64,000 nt of DNA from Flavobacterium sp. (lineage in GTDB: Bacteria; Bacteroidota; Bacteroidia; Flavobacteriales; Flavobacteriaceae): contig JAIXSK010000039.1 of NCBI GenBank assembly GCA_027484725.1, forward strand, positions 114,593-178,592, written 5' to 3'. Positions 60,871-64,000 of this stretch are shown piece after piece (within the stretch, counting starts at the first letter, position 1; every line of letters starts with the position of its first letter). Made by a program: the position numbers and the translations under genes. The notes under the pieces are model-generated. The model made no database searches, had not been told where the DNA came from, and was given only the letters and a program-made list of their open reading frames with translations.

Positions 60871-61728
60871 ATGAAAGGAATTATCTTAGCCGGTGGCTCA
60901 GGAACCAGACTTCATCCGCTTACTTTAGCCGTGAGTAAACAGTTGATGCCCATTTATGACAAGCCGATGATTTATTATCCGCTGTCTACCCTTTTGTGGT
61001 CGGGCATTAATGAAGTTTTGATTATTTCAACTCCACACGATTTACCTTTATTCAGACAGCTATTAGGTGACGGAACAAAATTGGGCTGTCGCTTTGAATA
61101 TGCGGTTCAAGAACATCCCAACGGGTTGGCTGAAGCTTTTGTCATAGGTAAAGAGTTCATTGGTAATGATAAAGTTGCCTTGGTTTTAGGGGACAATATT
61201 TTTTACGGAACCGGACTTTCAGAACAGCTGCAATCAAACAACAATCCTGATGGTGGAATCATATACGCTTACCACGTGCAAGATCCGGAACGTTATGGTG
61301 TGGTTGATTTTGATCAAAACGGACAAGTCCTTTCAATAGAAGAAAAACCCGCAGTTCCCAAATCAAATTATGCTGTTCCGGGTATTTATTTTTACGACAA
61401 CGATGTGGTAGAAATTGCTGCCAACATCAAACCAAGCCATCGAGGGGAACTTGAAATTACCGATGTCAATAAAGAATACCTCAAACGAGGAAAACTCAAA
61501 GTAAGTATTTTAGATCGCGGAACTGCTTGGCTTGACACCGGAACTTTTAATTCACTCATGCAAGCCTCTCAATTTGTTCAAGTAATTGAAGAGCGTCAAG
61601 GATTGAAGATTGGTTCTATTGAGGAAGCAGCTTTCAAGATGGGTTTCATCAATGCCAATCAACTAAAAGCATTGGCCCAGCCCTTACTCAAAAGTGGTTA
61701 TGGCTCACACTTGTTAAGCCTTTTGTAG
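60871..61728 (+). CDS. rfbA: Glucose-1-phosphate thymidylyltransferase
   Basis: 285 residues, first enzyme of dTDP-L-rhamnose synthesis: dTTP plus glucose-1-phosphate gives dTDP-glucose. The N-terminal nucleotide-binding motif [12 protein letters not shown] and the [10 protein letters not shown] segment, VLGDNIFYG and YGVVDFD are family signatures. It is near-complete in length. It starts the rfbA-rfbC-rfbD run, 10 nt after the Wzz-like stop. Confidence 0.97.
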   Translation: MKGIILAGGSGTRLHPLTLAVSKQLMPIYDKPMIYYPLSTLLWSGINEVLIISTPHDLPLFRQLLGDGTKLGCRFEYAVQEHPNGLAEAFVIGKEFIGNDKVALVLGDNIFYGTGLSEQLQSNNNPDGGIIYAYHVQDPERYGVVDFDQNGQVLSIEEKPAVPKSNYAVPGIYFYDNDVVEIAANIKPSHRGELEITDVNKEYLKRGKLKVSILDRGTAWLDTGTFNSLMQASQFVQVIEERQGLKIGSIEEAAFKMGFINANQLKALAQPLLKSGYGSHLLSLL

Positions 61729-61731
61729 CGT

Positions 61732-62283
61732 ATGAATTGTTTACCGACCTCATTAGCTGGTTGTTTTATCATTGAGCCTAAAATAATAAATGATGATCGA
61801 GGTTATTTTATGGAAAGTTTCAATGAACAAACTTTCTACGAATGTACCGGAGAACGGGTTCATTTTGTTCAAGACAATCAATCTTATTCAACGCGCGGGG
61901 TATTAAGAGGATTACACTACCAAACAGGAGTGCATGCTCAGGCCAAACTGGTTCGAGTTCTTTCAGGAGAAGTACTTGATATTGCGGTGGATATTCGACC
62001 GGAATCACCAACTTATGGCCAACATGTATCTGCATTTCTTTCAGCTCAAAATCAAAGACAATTTTTTATTCCCAAAGGATTCGCCCACGGGTTTTTAGTT
62101 TTGAGTCAAACGGCTACTTTTTTTTATAAATGCGATAATTTCTACAATAAAGAGTCTGAATCAGGGATAGCCTACAACGATGTTTCACTTAATATAGATT
62201 GGATTTTACCTGAGCAAGAACTTATTCTTTCTGAAAAAGATAAAACACAACCTAGTTTGGTCAACGCCCGAAAAGTATGGTAA
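61732..62283 (+). CDS. rfbC: dTDP-4-dehydrorhamnose 3,5-epimerase
   Basis: 183 residues, cupin-fold enzyme. Family signatures are GYFMESFNEQTF, RGLHYQ (catalytic histidine) and FIPKGFAHGFLVLS. It acts on dTDP-4-dehydro-6-deoxyglucose. It lies 3 nt after rfbA and overlaps rfbD by 7 nt, so the three genes are one operon. Confidence 0.96.
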   Translation: MNCLPTSLAGCFIIEPKIINDDRGYFMESFNEQTFYECTGERVHFVQDNQSYSTRGVLRGLHYQTGVHAQAKLVRVLSGEVLDIAVDIRPESPTYGQHVSAFLSAQNQRQFFIPKGFAHGFLVLSQTATFFYKCDNFYNKESESGIAYNDVSLNIDWILPEQELILSEKDKTQPSLVNARKVW

Positions 62284-63119
62284 TTGCAGTAACCGGTGCC
62301 TCAGGACAATTAGGACAAGCCTTAAAGAAGGTAACTCAAAATCATCCCAAGCATGAATTTCACTTTTTCAATTCTGCTCAGTTAGACATCACCCAAAAAG
62401 CAAGTATTGAAAAAGCTTGGAAAAAAATTCATCCTCATTTTTGTATTAATGCCGCAGCATATACAGCGGTAGATAAAGCCGAAAGCGAACCTGAATTAGC
62501 ATATCAAGTCAATGCTGATGGCGTAAAAAATTTAGCACAGATTTGTCAACAATACCAAACGGTTTTAATCCATATTTCAACTGATTTTGTATTTGACGGA
62601 CAAAGTGACAAACCTTATCCGGAAACTCATTCAACGCAGCCACAAGGCGTATACGGAGCCAGCAAATTAGCCGGTGAGCAAGCCATATCTTCAATTTGTG
62701 AAAGGTATTTCATTGTTAGAACTTCTTGGCTGTATTCACAATTTGGCCATAATTTTCTAAAAACCATGTTGCGATTAGCTGCCGAAAAACCAGAAGTTCG
62801 TGTAGTCAATGATCAAATAGGTTCACCTACTCATGCACTTGATTTAGCAAAAGCACTTTTGAAGATAATTTCAAAACCTTCTGCCAATTATGGTATTTAT
62901 CATTACAGCAATCAAGGTGCTACCAGTTGGTTTGGTTTTGCGCAAAAGATTTTTGAAGTTTATCATTTAACAACGCCATTGTATCCGATACCAAGCTCAG
63001 CCTATCCAACGCCCGCCCAAAGACCCGCTTTTAGCGTAATGGATACCACAAAAATCAAAACAGAATTTCAAGTTGAGATTCCCAAATGGGAAAACGCACT
63101 TTTAAAATATAAAACATGA
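62277..63119 (+). CDS. rfbD: dTDP-4-dehydrorhamnose reductase
   Basis: A 280-residue short-chain dehydrogenase-type enzyme. NAD(P)-binding GASGQLGQAL at the N-terminus, catalytic YGASKLAGE (Y-x-x-x-K), and INAAAYTAVDKAE are intact. It gives dTDP-L-rhamnose. The second pathway gene, rfbB (dTDP-glucose 4,6-dehydratase), is not in this window, so it must be encoded elsewhere. Confidence 0.96.
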   Translation: MVIAVTGASGQLGQALKKVTQNHPKHEFHFFNSAQLDITQKASIEKAWKKIHPHFCINAAAYTAVDKAESEPELAYQVNADGVKNLAQICQQYQTVLIHISTDFVFDGQSDKPYPETHSTQPQGVYGASKLAGEQAISSICERYFIVRTSWLYSQFGHNFLKTMLRLAAEKPEVRVVNDQIGSPTHALDLAKALLKIISKPSANYGIYHYSNQGATSWFGFAQKIFEVYHLTTPLYPIPSSAYPTPAQRPAFSVMDTTKIKTEFQVEIPKWENALLKYKT

Positions 63120-63148
63120 AAAAGGAGGAAAATTTCCTCCTTTTTATT
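63119..63148. terminator. Bidirectional terminator between rfbD and the repeat protein
   Basis: Perfect 10-bp stem AAGGAGGAAA / TTTCCTCCTT (63122-63131 with 63134-63143) with A- and T-runs outside, between convergent genes. Confidence 0.85.
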
Positions 63149-64000
63149 TTATCTCTTGATTAATTTAAAAGTTTTGGTTCTGTTTTCTTGGGTCAGATGT
63201 AGTAAATAACTACCCGAAGGCAATCCGCTCAAATCTATATTTTGACCATTTAGATTTCCTTGACGAATTCTTTTTCCATCAATAGCATAAAGCTCATATT
63301 GACCATTGATAATTCCATCCACTTGAACAAAATCAACAAACGGATTTGGATAAACAACTAAGTTTTGCCAGTTTGAATGGTCGACGCTCATCGATTCATC
63401 TACAGTTAAAATAAGGTCAAATGAAGTTGATCCGCCCGTGTTGAAAGCAGTAATCGTATAGAGGCCCGTAGGCGTTATTTGTGTCGGCGTTCCAGAAATA
63501 TGTCCTGTAAGAACATCAAAGTTCAAACCTTCCGGCAATTGAGGTTCAATAGTATAATGTGTTACCAATCCATTTACGCTTGGCCATAAATCAGCCATCA
63601 ATTCACCAATATGTAAAATGATTGGAGAGGTATAACTCAATGCAGCTGGCGCCACATCATTCACGGTAATTGAAATGCCAAATGAAGCGGAACCTCCGGA
63701 ATTAAAGGCTGTCACGGTATAAATTGAACCAGCAGTAACCACGGTCGGCGTTCCAGAAATCACACCGGTATTTGTATCAAACGACAATCCTGCAGGCAAA
63801 GCAGGCGCAATGCTGAATGAAGTTATATTTCCTGAGTAAGTTGGCACTAGTGGAGCAATTGAACTTCCGACAGTAAAGACATTCGGAGAATTATAACTCA
63901 ATGCAGCTGGCGCCACATCATTCACGGTAATTGAAATGCCAAACGAAGTAGAACCTCCCGAATTTAAAGCCGTCACGGTATAAATTGAACCAGCAGTAAC
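63149..64000 (-). CDS. T9SS surface protein with putative-Ig (He_PIG) repeats, C-terminal part
   Basis: The visible 283 residues are the C-terminal part; the frame is open to the window edge and upstream codons continue the repeat. Repeats of about 87 residues have the form ALPAGLSFDTNTGVISGTPT ... YTVTAxNSGGS, which fits the He_PIG Ig-like family of surface proteins. The C-terminus (from VVYPNPFVDFVQVDG to TKTFKLIKR) is a type A T9SS sorting domain. The DNA of adjacent repeats is nearly identical (see findings). It is probably a surface adhesin. Confidence 0.85.
   Translation of the reverse strand, partial: VTAGSIYTVTALNSGGSTSFGISITVNDVAPAALSYNSPNVFTVGSSIAPLVPTYSGNITSFSIAPALPAGLSFDTNTGVISGTPTVVTAGSIYTVTAFNSGGSASFGISITVNDVAPAALSYTSPIILHIGELMADLWPSVNGLVTHYTIEPQLPEGLNFDVLTGHISGTPTQITPTGLYTITAFNTGGSTSFDLILTVDESMSVDHSNWQNLVVYPNPFVDFVQVDGIINGQYELYAIDGKRIRQGNLNGQNIDLSGLPSGSYLLHLTQENRTKTFKLIKR
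63632..64000 (-). repeat. 261-bp tandem repeat coding for 87-residue Ig-like units
   Basis: The 108-bp segment 63632-63739 recurs at 63893-64000 with 7 differences, at a period of 261 bp (87 codons). The first 51 bp are identical. A more diverged third unit lies further toward the C-terminus. The array continues past the window edge. Confidence 0.85.

Overview
The window is a chromosomal segment of a member of the Bacteroidota, almost certainly Flavobacteriaceae. Signs of this are type IX secretion (T9SS) substrates at both edges, the flavobacterial families DUF3078, DUF2480, DUF4175, DUF4837 and GH3, many promoters with the Bacteroidota -7 element TAnnTTTG, few Shine-Dalgarno sequences, moderate AT richness, and a SUF-type Fe-S assembly cluster. 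I see no insertion sequence, prophage, CRISPR array or rRNA operon. The content is mainly core chromosome.

Layout. 1-2749: truncated 5' part of a large secreted fibronectin-III protein (-). 2.9-5.1 kb: HflX GTPase facing a DUF3078 outer-membrane protein. 5.2-13.5 kb: the SUF machinery on the minus strand (sufA-sufB-sufC-sufD, then sufS-lipoprotein-sufE-DUF59-DUF2480), split by one plus-strand serine hydrolase. 13.7-22 kb: plus-strand metallo-hydrolase, MarR regulator, S8 and M1 peptidases, rnpA, an S41 C-terminal processing protease and a tandem OmpA protein. 22-27 kb: minus-strand acetyltransferase, DUF4837 lipoprotein, five-LysM lytic transglycosylase and phosphoglycerate kinase. 27-31 kb: DNA polymerase III delta' subunit and a DoxX protein facing a PIF1-type helicase. 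31-39 kb: OmpH-like lipoprotein, then an operon DUF4175-ybeY-mnmG-lipoprotein-methyltransferase. 39-46 kb: gltX, a beta-barrel protein, a band-7 protein, a holin/YtxH trio, glnS, folB and tRNA-Cys(GCA). 46-50 kb: LysE transporter, DUF2807 and rnr, then a small DUF2007 gene. 50.08-50.56 kb: AT-rich non-coding region packed with DnaA-box-like nonamers. 50.7-63.1 kb: rpiB, tex, a lipoprotein and tatA on the minus strand, an M23-GH3-regulatory-domain run, a phosphorylase-like protein, a Wzz-like protein and rfbA-rfbC-rfbD. 63.1 kb to the end: C-terminal part of a repeat-rich T9SS protein.

The most notable structure is one that gene annotation alone would miss. The 50.08-50.56 kb gap looks like a replication origin (oriC): about eight TTTTCAACA/TTATCAACA-type boxes, very AT-rich sequence, and a switch of predominant gene orientation from minus on its left to plus on its right. 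About 15-17 kb to the left, two ParB-binding parS sites (one perfect, one 15/16) sit inside coding sequence on either side of mnmG, a gene often found near origins. Together these suggest that the window spans the chromosomal origin/centromere domain. Other points of interest are a GC-rich, hairpin-forming island between rpiB and tex, terminator-like hairpins that overlap start codons, an inverted repeat over the rnr promoter, and a 56-residue TatA gene.
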